DNA of 64,000 nucleotides from Propionibacteriaceae bacterium P6A17 (GCA_000619965.1 JHVD01000012.1:1-64000), one strand, 5' to 3'. Shown: positions 26,279-36,585, counted from the stretch's first letter. Notes: generated by a model from the letters alone, not told the origin. Translations and numbers: made by a program.

Positions 26279-26305
26279 TTGGCACTCGACCACTGCGGGT
26301 GCTAA
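26279..26305. promoter_or_regulatory. CIRCE element 2 (HrcA operator) of groESL
   Basis: TTGGCACTC-N9-GGGTGCTAA is a second CIRCE copy, with one mismatch in each arm, lying at or just after the predicted start site. Two copies flanking one promoter suggest tight heat-shock repression by HrcA. Confidence 0.82.
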
Positions 26306-26391
26306 CGCCGTGCGGCACCGCGACGACGCTCGGCAACCCAGTTGGACATTGCGCCCGGCCAAGCCGGGACACAAACAGGAAGGTGTTTGAC

Positions 26392-28295
<1,904 letters not shown>

Positions 28296-28324
28296 TCCTC
28301 TGAGCCGAGCCGCTCACGCGGTGG

Positions 28325-28355
28325 CAGCCCCGGGTGCCGTCAGGCCCCGGGGCTG
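28325..28355. terminator. Hairpin between groEL and the convergent membrane-protein gene
   Basis: CAGCCCCGG (28325-28333) pairs with CCGGGGCTG (28347-28355) over a 13-nt loop. It overlaps the 3' end of the convergent gene and probably terminates groESL transcription. Confidence 0.5.
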
Positions 28356-28861
28356 TGCCGTGTCACGGGCCGGCGCCGACGAGGGCCGCCACGCTTGCCG
28401 AACAGCTTCGCGCGCAGCCACAGGGCACCGACCACGAGGAACAGGAGCACAGGGGGGCCGGCGTAGCCGACCACCGTCCAGGCGGTGCTGCCGACGGGGT
28501 GGTCCAGCGTCAGCGTCCTGAGATCTGCGGGCCGAGTCCCGGGCGAACGCGATCCCTTCAACTCGTAGGACGAGACCTGCTGGACCTCCACCGCCTTGCC
28601 GGAGACGTCGCCGGGTGAGTAGATGTCGCCTGCGGTGGCGGAGCCGTCCGACCACTGCACCGTCCCGGAACACCGGAACCGCAGCCCCAGCGCGAGCACG
28701 TCCGGGGCGCACTCGGCGACGACGGCCCGGCCCGACACGTCGGGCACGAGCTCATACGTGCCGCCCTGACTGCGGGCGACGCCGGTGAGGACGAGCGCCG
28801 CGAGGAAGATGCTCCCGACGAAGGCGACGACGATCCCGATGGCCTTCCACGGCGTTCCCAT
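28340..28861 (-). CDS. Membrane protein of unknown function, two transmembrane helices
   Basis: Unrecognised 173-residue protein. TM1 lies near residues 8-28 (AIGIVVAFVGSIFLAALVLTG) and TM2 near 130-150 (VVGYAGPPVLLFLVVGALWL). Between them is an extracytoplasmic domain of about 100 residues with two cysteines (in VAECAPDV and RFRCSGTV) that may form a disulfide, and a VQWSDGSA strand. The cytoplasmic tail is basic (KRGGPRRRRPVTR). It follows the ESX-like cassette on the same strand after a 42-nt gap, so it may belong to that transcription unit. It somewhat resembles DUF6346-type proteins, but I am not sure of this. Confidence 0.6.
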   Translation of the reverse strand: MGTPWKAIGIVVAFVGSIFLAALVLTGVARSQGGTYELVPDVSGRAVVAECAPDVLALGLRFRCSGTVQWSDGSATAGDIYSPGDVSGKAVEVQQVSSYELKGSRSPGTRPADLRTLTLDHPVGSTAWTVVGYAGPPVLLFLVVGALWLRAKLFGKRGGPRRRRPVTRHSPGA

Positions 28862-28903
28862 GGCGCTCCAATCAGTCCGGAGGATGTTTCGACGCGCCCA
28901 AGG

Positions 28904-30049
28904 TTACGGCGCGATCGTGCCGATGTCGTCGGCGGGATTGGGGAGGTCGTCGCGCCGATCGGGGCTCTCGCCGGGGCGCCGTTGGGCGTCCCCGTAGCCC
29001 GTGTTGGCCCCCTTGGCGGCTTCCGTGGCCTTGTTGCCCGGCGCCTGATCGCCCGCCTCGGTGATCATCTCCACGTTGCGCTGCTGGATCCTCTCCCATG
29101 CGGCTTCCCCGTCCTCGGCGAAGCGGTCCGCCTTGCGCTGCGCCCGCTCGGCGCCGGGAAGGTTGCCTGCCTCGGCACGTTCGGCGGCCTTCTGGCGCCA
29201 CTTCGCCTCGCCCTGCTCTGCTCGTGGGACGTTGTTCTGGATGTCCGCGGTGTTGCTGGCCCGCAACCCGTCGAGTTCCTGCGCGATGTCGTCGTACTTC
29301 GTCGACAGGCGCGTGAGGCGCGAGGCGATGGAGGCGAAGAACTGCCCGATCTTCGACGTCTCGCCGGCGAGCTTCGACAGCTTGCCGGCGGCGCGAGCGA
29401 ACAGCTTCGAGATCTTGCCGGCGACCAGCGCATACTTCGCTGCCGCCCAAGTCATGTACGCCGCGATGGCGGACCCCAGCGACGGGATCGCGGCTGCGGC
29501 GGCGAGTAGCCCCTTCGTGATCAGATCGGTGACGAGCATCTTGATGAGGGAGACGACGATCTCCTTCAACGCCGAGACGACCGACGCCACCGTGTAGTAA
29601 ATGCTGGCGAACCTGTGCAGCTTGTCGGCCATGTCCCGCTGCATCTCGACGGCCGCAACCATCGCGGTGCGGAAGGCATCGCGGGCCTGCCCCTCCCATT
29701 CGGCGAGGATCGCATTGACGTGTTCGATGAGCTCATTGGCCGAATCGGCCGTCCGCTGCGCCGCGTCCTGCAGCGCCGCGGCCGCAGACTCGACCTTCTC
29801 CGGGCTGCCCGTGATCCACTCGATCGCTGCCTTGAGGGGCTGCAGGTTTTCGAAGATCCAGTTGTAGATCGGCTCCAGCAGGCCACCGACGAGCCAGTTG
29901 ACCGGGTCGATGAACGCGCCCAACGCCTCGAGCCCCGCGAAGGCGGGCGAAGCGATGTCGTCGATCCCGAAGGCGCCGTCGCACCAGGCATCCTTGGTGG
30001 TCATGATCGAGCCGCCGAGCGCGGCACCCGCTTCCTGCACGTAGGCCAT
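28904..30049 (-). CDS. WXG100-like / ESX (type VII) secretion-associated protein
   Basis: A 381-residue protein with an alpha-helical N-terminal half. A WEG motif in ILAEWEGQARDAF (about residues 113-125) sits between two helices, as in WXG100/EspA-like type VII substrates. A hydrophobic, helical region follows at about 150-215 (SLIKMLVTDLITKGLLAAAAAIPSLGSAIAAYMTWAAAK). Then comes a long charged segment (about 245-381) rich in Ala, Glu, Arg and Gln with a disordered Pro/Asp end. It shares this layout with the protein at 41778-42851. The start is 2 nt after the stop of the EspC-like gene, so translation is coupled. No ESX secretion machinery (EccC, EccD, MycP) is in the window, so the exporter must be elsewhere. 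Confidence 0.65.
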   Translation of the reverse strand: MAYVQEAGAALGGSIMTTKDAWCDGAFGIDDIASPAFAGLEALGAFIDPVNWLVGGLLEPIYNWIFENLQPLKAAIEWITGSPEKVESAAAALQDAAQRTADSANELIEHVNAILAEWEGQARDAFRTAMVAAVEMQRDMADKLHRFASIYYTVASVVSALKEIVVSLIKMLVTDLITKGLLAAAAAIPSLGSAIAAYMTWAAAKYALVAGKISKLFARAAGKLSKLAGETSKIGQFFASIASRLTRLSTKYDDIAQELDGLRASNTADIQNNVPRAEQGEAKWRQKAAERAEAGNLPGAERAQRKADRFAEDGEAAWERIQQRNVEMITEAGDQAPGNKATEAAKGANTGYGDAQRRPGESPDRRDDLPNPADDIGTIAP

Positions 30050-30051
30050 GA

Positions 30052-30357
30052 CTACGCCTCACACACCCTTCTGGCCTCAGCTTCGGCGAAGTCTTCCGCC
30101 TGTCGATAGTTGGTCGCCGTCGCACGCACGCTCTCGGCGATGACGCGGTTCTCGTGGGCGACGCCCTCCAACAGGCGGACGACGTGCTGGTGTGCCGCAA
30201 CGACGAGGGTTGCCACGAACGGCGCTCCGAAGATGCCTGCCATCATCGGGTCGGGCGGCTGGAGACCGGAGGCGGTCGAACGACAGCCCTTCGCCACCGA
30301 GTCGATCCGCTCCGCCGCCGCGTCGAGGGTGTCCGGGCTCACACGGAAGTCGCTCAT
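30052..30357 (-). CDS. EspC-like type VII secretion-associated small protein
   Basis: A 101-residue, mostly helical protein starting MSDFRVSPDTLDAAAERIDSVAKG, resembling the EspC (ESX-1 secretion-associated) family of short helical-hairpin proteins. It has a mid-protein Pro/Gly turn (QPPDPMMAGIFGAP) and a C-terminal second helix ending AEARRVCEA. ATG 30357 has AGGAGGA upstream (complement of about 30361-30367). It overlaps the stop of the preceding 73-aa gene as ATGA. In mycobacteria EspC partners EspA for co-secretion; here it directly precedes the EspA/WXG-like gene, giving the same pair arrangement. Confidence 0.65.
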   Translation of the reverse strand: MSDFRVSPDTLDAAAERIDSVAKGCRSTASGLQPPDPMMAGIFGAPFVATLVVAAHQHVVRLLEGVAHENRVIAESVRATATNYRQAEDFAEAEARRVCEA

Positions 30358-30575
30358 CTGTCCTCCTTGACGCCCAAGCGGGCGATCGTCGGGTCGGTCT
30401 CGTCGTGGAGCCCCTGCTCGGTCAGCAGGCGGCGCAGCGTCGCGGCGGCCTCGTCCACCGCTTCGCGATAGGCCGCCAGCAGCTTCTCGGTGAGCCGCTC
30501 CGCCTCGTCGCCGAGCCCCGCCGGGCGGAACTCCATCCGCTCGATCTGCCCCCATGGGCCCGCGGTGACGGACAC
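30354..30575 (-). CDS. Small helical protein of the ESX-like cassette
   Basis: An unrecognised 73-residue protein from a GTG start, mostly one charged helix (GDEAERLTEKLLAAYREAVDEAAATLRRLLTEQG). It lies between the YbaB-like and EspC-like genes, 3 nt after the former and overlapping the latter by ATGA, so it is very likely expressed. ATG 30536 is an alternative start. Small helical proteins in this position often form heterodimers with the neighbouring ESX-like proteins; that is inference. Confidence 0.5.
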   Translation of the reverse strand: MSVTAGPWGQIERMEFRPAGLGDEAERLTEKLLAAYREAVDEAAATLRRLLTEQGLHDETDPTIARLGVKEDR

Positions 30576-30578
30576 CGC

Positions 30579-31223
30579 CTAGTTGCAGACCTCGGCGGTG
30601 ACCCGACGCAGGGCCGGGCCGAGCTCGTCGATCCTCGAGGCGACGTCCGCCAGCTCCTGACGGATCTCGGCGTCGATCTCGTGCGCCGGGCGCGAGAGAT
30701 CCACCATGTCGAACTCCCCTTCGTCGGAGAGGGCGATGAGCGAGGCGAGTGGATCGTCACTGTCGAGGACGGCGAAGAGGGGTTCCAAGCTGGGGTCGGG
30801 CGGCAGGTCGTCGGGGGAGTACAGCGTGTCGTCGGATGTGGTCGTGCGCGGCTCCGCGCCCACGGGCGGCTCCTCGCGGCGTTCCAGCACCTCCGCGGGC
30901 GCCGACGCGAGCACCGCTTCCCGCAGAGCGGGGCTGGGGAGCGTCCCCGCTGCGCTGCGGTTGGCGGCCTCGCAGGCCGCGTGGTAGGCATCCATGAAGA
31001 CCCTGGTCCAGGTGACCGCGGAGCATTCTTCCACGTCCTTGGTGAGGGAGAAGTCCAATAGCTCGCCCGATGCCCCGACCCGCAGTTTCACCCCCTGGTG
31101 CTCGACCTCGGCGCCAGCCGCCGCGAGCGCGGCCCGCTGGGCGGTGGCCGCCTGCCCGGCGCGGACGGCGCTGGTGGCGAGTTGGGAGCACAAGGCCTGG
31201 ATCTCGGGAGGGATGGTCATCAC
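30579..31223 (-). CDS. YbaB/EbfC-like protein, first gene of the ESX-like cassette
   Basis: A 214-residue protein. Residues about 1-95 resemble YbaB/EbfC nucleoid-associated proteins: a first helix with QLATSAVRAGQAATAQRAALA, a beta meander VEHQGVKLRVGASGELLDFSLTKDV and a final helix AYHAACEAANRSAAG. The second half is acidic and low complexity (residues 110-170), followed by a helix with DAEIRQELADVASRIDELG. YbaB-like proteins commonly head ESX substrate cassettes in actinobacteria. GTG 31223 lies 6 nt from a TAGAGT -10, suggesting a leaderless start; ATG 31220 is the alternative. Confidence 0.6.
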   Translation of the reverse strand: MMTIPPEIQALCSQLATSAVRAGQAATAQRAALAAAGAEVEHQGVKLRVGASGELLDFSLTKDVEECSAVTWTRVFMDAYHAACEAANRSAAGTLPSPALREAVLASAPAEVLERREEPPVGAEPRTTTSDDTLYSPDDLPPDPSLEPLFAVLDSDDPLASLIALSDEGEFDMVDLSRPAHEIDAEIRQELADVASRIDELGPALRRVTAEVCN

Positions 31224-31229
31224 GGGCCA

Positions 31230-31235
31230 ACTCTA
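31230..31235 (-). promoter_or_regulatory. -10 element of the ESX-like cassette
   Basis: TAGAGT on the minus strand, 6 nt before GTG 31223. Confidence 0.4.
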
Positions 31236-31284
31236 CGAACGCATCCGGCCGACGGAGGCGCCGAGCCGTGAGTGTCCGGACTCA

Positions 31285-31318
31285 ATGGGCACCCGCAGCG
31301 GTGCTCGGCTGTGCCCAT
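31285..31318. repeat. 8-bp inverted repeat upstream of the ESX-like cassette
   Basis: ATGGGCAC (31285-31292) pairs with GTGCCCAT (31311-31318) around an 18-nt interval. It lies 50-80 nt upstream of the cassette promoter and could be a regulator site or a hairpin. Confidence 0.35.
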
Positions 31319-31374
31319 CACGCACGCAACGGCACCTCGCCCGTCCGATCGGGCGCCGAACCGTTCCCACGCAG

Positions 31375-31408
31375 CGGAGCCCCGGGTGCGTCAGGGCCCG
31401 GGGCTCCG
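31375..31408. terminator. 12-bp hairpin after the PTS operon
   Basis: CGGAGCCCCGGG (31375-31386) pairs perfectly with CCCGGGGCTCCG (31397-31408) over a 10-nt loop, 15 nt past the EIIBC stop. Confidence 0.65.
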
Positions 31409-31422
31409 TCGTCGGGGAGGGG

Positions 31423-33219
31423 TCACACGCTCGTGCTCGCCAGCCTGCGCTGCACCGCCTCCCCGTAGTGGGAGGCCTCGAGACCCGCGACGAGGTGCCA
31501 CACGCCCGGCGCCACCTCGAGGGCCGCAGGCAGGCCGGCCCGCTGCAGCGCTGCGACGTCGACCTTCGACGAATCCTGCACCTCGACGCGCAGGCGCGTC
31601 TCGGCGAGGGTTTCGACCGCCGCGATGTTGTCGTCGCCGCCGAGCGCCTCGACCCACTGCTTGGCCTGGTTGGTCTCGGTGTCGGTCACGACGATGACCC
31701 GCGGCTCGTCGTCGCCCGCCTCGACGGGCTTGGCATCGCGCGCCGCCCTCATCGCGGCACGGTCCTCCTTGGTGCGGAAGTCGGAGATGATGACCAGCAC
31801 CATCGACGTCGCAAACGCCGCAGCGATGGCGATGACGTAGACCCACATCGGGTCGAACACGGGGATCGTCAGCAGCGAGGTGAACACGAAGGCGGACGTC
31901 AGCACCCCGCCCGAGCCGCTGCCCAAGATGCCGATCAGGACGCCACCGATGAGACAGCCGACGAGCATCCGCGGGTAGATGCGCTTGTGACGCAAGTGGA
32001 TGCCGTACAGGGACGGTTCGGAGATGCCGCCCAGCAGGCCCGCGGCGAGGGCGCCCGTCGCGGTCTGCCGCATCTCGGATTCCCGCTCGCGCAGCGAGAT
32101 CACGAGCACGCCCGCGGTGGCGCCGAAGCAGGCGAAGTTCCAGGCACCCATCGGGCCCTGGATGAAGTCGTAGCCGAGCGTGTTGATGTTGACGAGCATC
32201 AGCGCGTTCAACGGCCAGTGCAGCCCCAGCGGGACGAGGAACGGGTAGACCAGCGGGATCACGATGGCGAACACGACGGGGGCATTCCCGTTCAGCCATG
32301 CCAGGCCGCTACCGATGCCGGAGCCCATCCAGATCCCGAGCGGGCCGATGAGGAACGCGGTGATGGGGAACATCACGAGCATCGACAGGAACGGCACGAA
32401 CACCATGTGCACGTTCTCCGGGATGACCCGCTTCCAGAATTTGAACACGGGGGCCAGCACCGCCACCATGATCAGCGGCACGAAGACCTGTCCGCCGTAG
32501 TCGTTGAGCTGGAGGGGGAGGCCGAAGATGTTCGCCACGCAACTCGTGGTGTTCAGCGCTGCATCCGTCGTGCAGATCGTGTCGAGGAAGCGGTTCGTGT
32601 CGTCCAGCGAGAGGAACTGAGGAGTCAGGAACGCGGCCATGATGGCAGATCCCAGCCAAGGGTCCACGTCGAGCTTCTTCGACGCGTTGTAGGCCACCAT
32701 GATCGGCAGGAAATAGAACACCGAGTTCCACATGGCGTCGATGAGCACCCAGCCGGCAGACTTGTCGTCGGCGCGGAAGTCGACGACGCCCGTCGCGTCC
32801 AGCACTGCCGCGATGGCGATGATGAGGGAAGCGCCGAGCAGCACGCCCAGCAGCGGCCGGAACGAGTCGGACAGGTATTCGAAGAAGTTGTCCACCCAGG
32901 CCGCCTTGCCACGGATGCCGCCTTCGCGCGCGGCTGCCTTGAGCTCGGCATCGGTGAGTTCCCGCGGCTTGACGTCCTGCATCTCCGGCAGGCTGTTGAT
33001 GTCGTTGAAGACGCTCTGGACGCCGCCGCCGATGATGACCTGGTAGCGATCACCGGACTGTGGCACGGCCCCCATGACGCCCTTGATCGATTCGACGGTG
33101 GGTGCGTCCACGCCGCTCGCGTCGACGAGCTCGAAACGCAGTCTCGTCGCGCAGTGGGTGAGGCTCTTGATGTTGCCGGGGCCGCCCAGGGCGGCGACGA
33201 TCTCGGATGCGGTGGACAT
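31423..33219 (-). CDS. PTS transporter subunit EIIBC with extra degenerate EIIB domain
   Basis: Sugar-specific membrane permease of the glucose/beta-glucoside PTS superfamily, 598 aa. Domain 1 is EIIB (about 1-85) with the phosphocysteine Cys23 in SLTHCATRLRF. Domain 2 is EIIC (about 105-480), with about ten helices and the signature GISEPSLYGIHLRHKRIYPRMLVGC. Domain 3 (about 510-598) repeats the EIIB fold (WVEALGGDDNIAAVETLAETRLRV), but Ala replaces the active cysteine. The domain order suggests the Bgl/Tre/Scr group; the sugar is not decided by sequence. It lies 3 nt after the EIIA-HPr-EI gene, so the two genes make a self-contained PTS. Confidence 0.88.
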   Translation of the reverse strand: MSTASEIVAALGGPGNIKSLTHCATRLRFELVDASGVDAPTVESIKGVMGAVPQSGDRYQVIIGGGVQSVFNDINSLPEMQDVKPRELTDAELKAAAREGGIRGKAAWVDNFFEYLSDSFRPLLGVLLGASLIIAIAAVLDATGVVDFRADDKSAGWVLIDAMWNSVFYFLPIMVAYNASKKLDVDPWLGSAIMAAFLTPQFLSLDDTNRFLDTICTTDAALNTTSCVANIFGLPLQLNDYGGQVFVPLIMVAVLAPVFKFWKRVIPENVHMVFVPFLSMLVMFPITAFLIGPLGIWMGSGIGSGLAWLNGNAPVVFAIVIPLVYPFLVPLGLHWPLNALMLVNINTLGYDFIQGPMGAWNFACFGATAGVLVISLRERESEMRQTATGALAAGLLGGISEPSLYGIHLRHKRIYPRMLVGCLIGGVLIGILGSGSGGVLTSAFVFTSLLTIPVFDPMWVYVIAIAAAFATSMVLVIISDFRTKEDRAAMRAARDAKPVEAGDDEPRVIVVTDTETNQAKQWVEALGGDDNIAAVETLAETRLRVEVQDSSKVDVAALQRAGLPAALEVAPGVWHLVAGLEASHYGEAVQRRLASTSV

Positions 33220-33222
33220 TGG

Positions 33223-35778
33223 TCACTCCTCCTCGAGCGGGACGAGGTCGCGGACCTCGGCGGATGTGGTCTTGCGCAGCGCGCCTTGGGCGAGATCGCG
33301 GCAGTGGTCCAGCGACTGCTCACGGACCTGCGCCTTGACCGTCGCGATGGACGGGATCGAGCAGCTCAACTCATCCACTCCGAGCCCCAGCAGGATCGGG
33401 ACGGCCTGGGGATCGGAGGCGACGCCGCCACAGACGCCGATCCAGCGGTCGTAGCGGTGTGCGGCCTCCGCCGCCCGCCCGATCAGGCTCAGCACCGCCG
33501 GGTTCACGGCGTCGACTTGTGGCGCCAGCATCGGGTGTCCGCGGTCCATCGCGAGCGTGTACTGCGTCATGTCGTTGGTGCCGACGCTGAAGAAGTCGGC
33601 CTCGCGGGCGAACTGGTCGGCCATCACGGCCACGCTCGGCACCTCCACCATGACCCCGAGCGGCACCTGCGGCACCCCGAGCTTCGCACGCTCACCCTCG
33701 AAGATCTCCTTGGCCTGGCGGAAGTCGGGCAGCGTCGCGATCATCGGGAACATCACGTGGATCTGGGCGCCCGCCTTCACCGCGTGCAGGATGGCGCGGC
33801 TCTGCGTCCGCAGGATTTCGGGCCGGTCGAGACCGACGCGCACCCCCCGCAGGCCGAGGAACGGGTTGTCCTCCGGCGCGATCGGCAGGTACGGCAGCGG
33901 TTTGTCGCCGCCGACGTCGAGGGTGCGGATCACCAGCGGCTTGCCGGGGAGCGTCTCCGCGATGCCGTGGTAGATCTCCGCCTGCTCCTCCTCGGTCGGG
34001 GCCTGCTGGCGTCCGAGGAACAAGAACTCCGAGCGCAGCAGCCCGACCCCCTCGGCGCCGGCCGCGACGGCCTTGCGTGCGTCGTCGAGGCCGCCGATGT
34101 TGGCGACGACCAGCACCTTGTGACCGTCGACGGTCACCGCCGGCTCGTGCGCGTGGGCCTGTTCGTTGGCGCGACGTTCGGCGATGCGCGCCTGACGTGC
34201 GCGGATGGCCTCCACCTCGGCCTCGCTGACCCCGATGCGCAGGGTGCCGCGGGTGCCGTCGAGGAAGACGCGCTCCCCGTCGGGGAGGTCGAGGGCGCGC
34301 GGCTCGATACCTGCGATGGCGGGAATGTCGAGCGAACGGGCGAGGATCGCGACGTGGCTCGAAGCGCCGCCGCCCACCGTCGCGAAGCCCGCCACCTTGG
34401 TGCGATCCATCGTCGCGGTGTCGGACGGGGCGAGATCCTCGGCGATGAGAATGGTGCCCTCCTCGAGCTCATCCTCCTCGCGACGCTCGCCCGTCAGCTC
34501 CTCGAGGACGCGCATGCCGACGTCGCGCACGTCGGTGGCCCGGCCAGCCAACACCTCGTTCGAGAGCCCGGCGAGCTGATCGGCGAACGTGCGGTAGGCG
34601 TTGCGCCACGCGAACTCGGCCGTCTTGCCCTTCTCGATGCCCGACGAGGCCAGGTCCAGGAGGTCGGGGTCGGCGAGCAGTTCCCGGTGGGCGGAGAAGA
34701 TCGCCGCCTTCGAACGGTCCTCGATGCCGGACTCGAGCGCCTGCAACTCCACCAGCGCGTGGTCGATGGCGGCGTTGAGCCGCCGCCGCTCGAGATGCTT
34801 GTCGCTGGCGTGTTCCTGCACCTCGATCTCCTTGCGGCGCAACTGCCGCACACGCCCCACGCCCAGCCCGGGGGAGGCCGAGACGCCGATCAGCAGCGAG
34901 GGATCGTCGGATTTCGGCTTCGGCCGCTCCACGGGGGCGACTGGCTGCGCCGCGGCCTCGACGGGGACCGTCTCCTCGCCGAGCCCGTCGCGGATCGCCT
35001 CCGACAGCGCTCGGACCGCCTCCTCGGCGTCCGCGCCCACCGCGACGACGCGCACGGCGTCGCCGTGCAGCACCTGCATGCCCATGACGCCGACGACCGA
35101 CTTCGCGTTGGCCGAGTCCTCGCCGCGGTGCAGGCGGATCTGCGAGTCGTACTGCTTCGCCAGACCGACGAGAGTCGCCGTCGGGCGCGCGTGGAGGCCG
35201 GTCGGGTTGCCGATGATGATCGCATCCGACGAGCTGCGTTGGCCGGACGAGGCGCCTGCGTCGTCACCGCCCGACTCGGCGAGGTGCATCGTCGCGAGCG
35301 GGTCCCCCTTTGCGAGCAGCCCGCCGCCGACGGGGGCGAAATCGGCGAGGACGTCGGAGTTCGCGACCACGATCTGCGTGAGCAGGCTTTTGGCCTTCCG
35401 TGCGATGAAGTCCATGTCGAACTCGATCAGCGGGTCGCCTGCCCGCACCTGCTGCCCGGTGTGCGCCAGGGCCGTGAACCCCTCACCGCCGAGCGCGACG
35501 GTGTCCAGGCCGATGTGCATCAGCACCTCCACCCCCGACGGCTCCCGCACCGTGACCGCGTGGCCGCTGTCATGCATGAGCGCGACCTCGCCGTCGCAGG
35601 GCGCACACAGGGTGCTCTCGAGCGGGTCGATGGACACCCCTTCGCCCACCATCTTGCGCGCGAACACCGGGTCTGGGACGGCTTCGATGGGCACCACCAC
35701 CCCGGACAGCGGGGCCTTCAGGCGCACGCGATTGCTGGGTCCGGCCTGCGCGGCGGGGACGTCGGACAGATGCTCCAT
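33223..35778 (-). CDS. PTS EIIA-HPr-Enzyme I triple fusion
   Basis: An 851-residue phosphotransfer protein carrying the whole soluble PTS relay. EIIA(Glc-type) spans about 20-170, with phospho-His88 in VLMHIGLDTV. HPr spans about 184-270, with His196 in NPTGLHARPT and the regulatory-type serine Ser227 in AKSVVGVMGM. Enzyme I spans about 294-851, with phospho-His475 in GGGASSHVAIL, and the PEP-binding TIM barrel follows with GVGLLRSEFLFLGR, GTNDMTQYTLAMDR and GVCGGVASDP. All active residues are present, so PEP phosphate could pass within one chain to the EIIBC next door. The ATG at 35778 is preceded by AAGGAGG. The operon is divergent from the LprG-like gene. Confidence 0.94.
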   Translation of the reverse strand: MEHLSDVPAAQAGPSNRVRLKAPLSGVVVPIEAVPDPVFARKMVGEGVSIDPLESTLCAPCDGEVALMHDSGHAVTVREPSGVEVLMHIGLDTVALGGEGFTALAHTGQQVRAGDPLIEFDMDFIARKAKSLLTQIVVANSDVLADFAPVGGGLLAKGDPLATMHLAESGGDDAGASSGQRSSSDAIIIGNPTGLHARPTATLVGLAKQYDSQIRLHRGEDSANAKSVVGVMGMQVLHGDAVRVVAVGADAEEAVRALSEAIRDGLGEETVPVEAAAQPVAPVERPKPKSDDPSLLIGVSASPGLGVGRVRQLRRKEIEVQEHASDKHLERRRLNAAIDHALVELQALESGIEDRSKAAIFSAHRELLADPDLLDLASSGIEKGKTAEFAWRNAYRTFADQLAGLSNEVLAGRATDVRDVGMRVLEELTGERREEDELEEGTILIAEDLAPSDTATMDRTKVAGFATVGGGASSHVAILARSLDIPAIAGIEPRALDLPDGERVFLDGTRGTLRIGVSEAEVEAIRARQARIAERRANEQAHAHEPAVTVDGHKVLVVANIGGLDDARKAVAAGAEGVGLLRSEFLFLGRQQAPTEEEQAEIYHGIAETLPGKPLVIRTLDVGGDKPLPYLPIAPEDNPFLGLRGVRVGLDRPEILRTQSRAILHAVKAGAQIHVMFPMIATLPDFRQAKEIFEGERAKLGVPQVPLGVMVEVPSVAVMADQFAREADFFSVGTNDMTQYTLAMDRGHPMLAPQVDAVNPAVLSLIGRAAEAAHRYDRWIGVCGGVASDPQAVPILLGLGVDELSCSIPSIATVKAQVREQSLDHCRDLAQGALRKTTSAEVRDLVPLEEE

Positions 35779-35867
35779 GGTGGCCTCCTTTGGCCTTGTG
35801 GATCACTTCGCGTATCGGCCAGCGTACCGGCCCGCCCGTCCGCGAGGGACGTGTACTCCGATTGTCG

Positions 35868-35873
35868 TAGAGT
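35868..35873 (+). promoter_or_regulatory. -10 element of the LprG-like operon
   Basis: TAGAGT, then 7 nt (GGCGGCG), then ATG 35881. Confidence 0.5.
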
Positions 35874-35880
35874 GGCGGCG

Positions 35881-36585
35881 ATGAGTGGACGAGGCGTGCG
35901 CCGCAGGTCGGCAGGGTTCTTCGCGGTCGTGTCGGCGATCGCGCTCGTGGCCTGCGGCCACGGCGACGAGGGCGGGCCGACGGCGGCCCAGCGGCTCCAG
36001 GAGGCGGGTGAGGCCCTTGTCGCAGCGGGTTCCGTGCATCTGACGATGACCGGCACCGACCTGCCGGAGCAGGAGCAGAGCTACGTGATCGGCGCGGACG
36101 GCGTCGGCACCTTCGATCCGCCGGCGTTCGAGGGGACGTTCACCGCGCGATTCAGGGGCGTGCAGGCCGAGATGTCCACCGTCGCCGTCGACGGGAGCCT
36201 CTTCGTGAAGCTGCCGTTCGCCCCGACCCACGTCGAGCTCGACCCGGCCACCTTCAACGTCCCTGACCCGGCCACCCTCCTCGACGCGGAGACCGGGCTC
36301 GTGTCGCTGCTGGCGGACACCCAGGACGCGCGCACCGGCGAACGCGTGCGGATCGAGAAGGAGATCGCGACGGAGATCACCGGGACGCTGCCCGCGGCGT
36401 CCGTGCGGCGTGTCCTCTCGATCGGACACACCGACACCCCCTTCGACGTGACGGTCCAGCTCGTCGAACCCACCGGGGAGGTGCGCTCGGTCGGCATCCG
36501 CGGACAGTTCTACCCGCCGACGGTCTCCACCTACCTGCTGACCCTCGACGAGTACGGCGCACCCGTCACCGTCGAGCGGCCATGA
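35881..36585 (+). CDS. LprG/LppX-like lipid-binding lipoprotein
   Basis: Predicted lipid-carrier lipoprotein of 234 aa, LppX_LprAFG family. A signal with an N-terminal RRR and the lipobox ALVAC places lipidated Cys25 at the mature end. The mature part begins with an amphipathic helix (TAAQRLQEAGEALVAAGSVHLTM). Beta strands follow with FEGTFTARFRGVQAEMSTVAVDGSLFVKLPF and a PATLLDAETGLVSLLADTQDA segment, ordered as in mycobacterial LprG. It is leaderless (TAGAGT-N7-ATG). Its TGA overlaps the start of an MFS exporter gene (ATGA), the same pair as lprG-P55 (Rv1411c-Rv1410c), which moves triacylglycerides and lipoglycans to the cell surface. The function is inferred from that pairing. Confidence 0.82.
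   Translation: MSGRGVRRRSAGFFAVVSAIALVACGHGDEGGPTAAQRLQEAGEALVAAGSVHLTMTGTDLPEQEQSYVIGADGVGTFDPPAFEGTFTARFRGVQAEMSTVAVDGSLFVKLPFAPTHVELDPATFNVPDPATLLDAETGLVSLLADTQDARTGERVRIEKEIATEITGTLPAASVRRVLSIGHTDTPFDVTVQLVEPTGEVRSVGIRGQFYPPTVSTYLLTLDEYGAPVTVERP

Noticed and set aside
30994-36585. 1863-residue open frame on the plus strand
   Set aside because: It is the antisense shadow of the PTS genes; only the part from ATG 35881 is a real gene (LprG-like).
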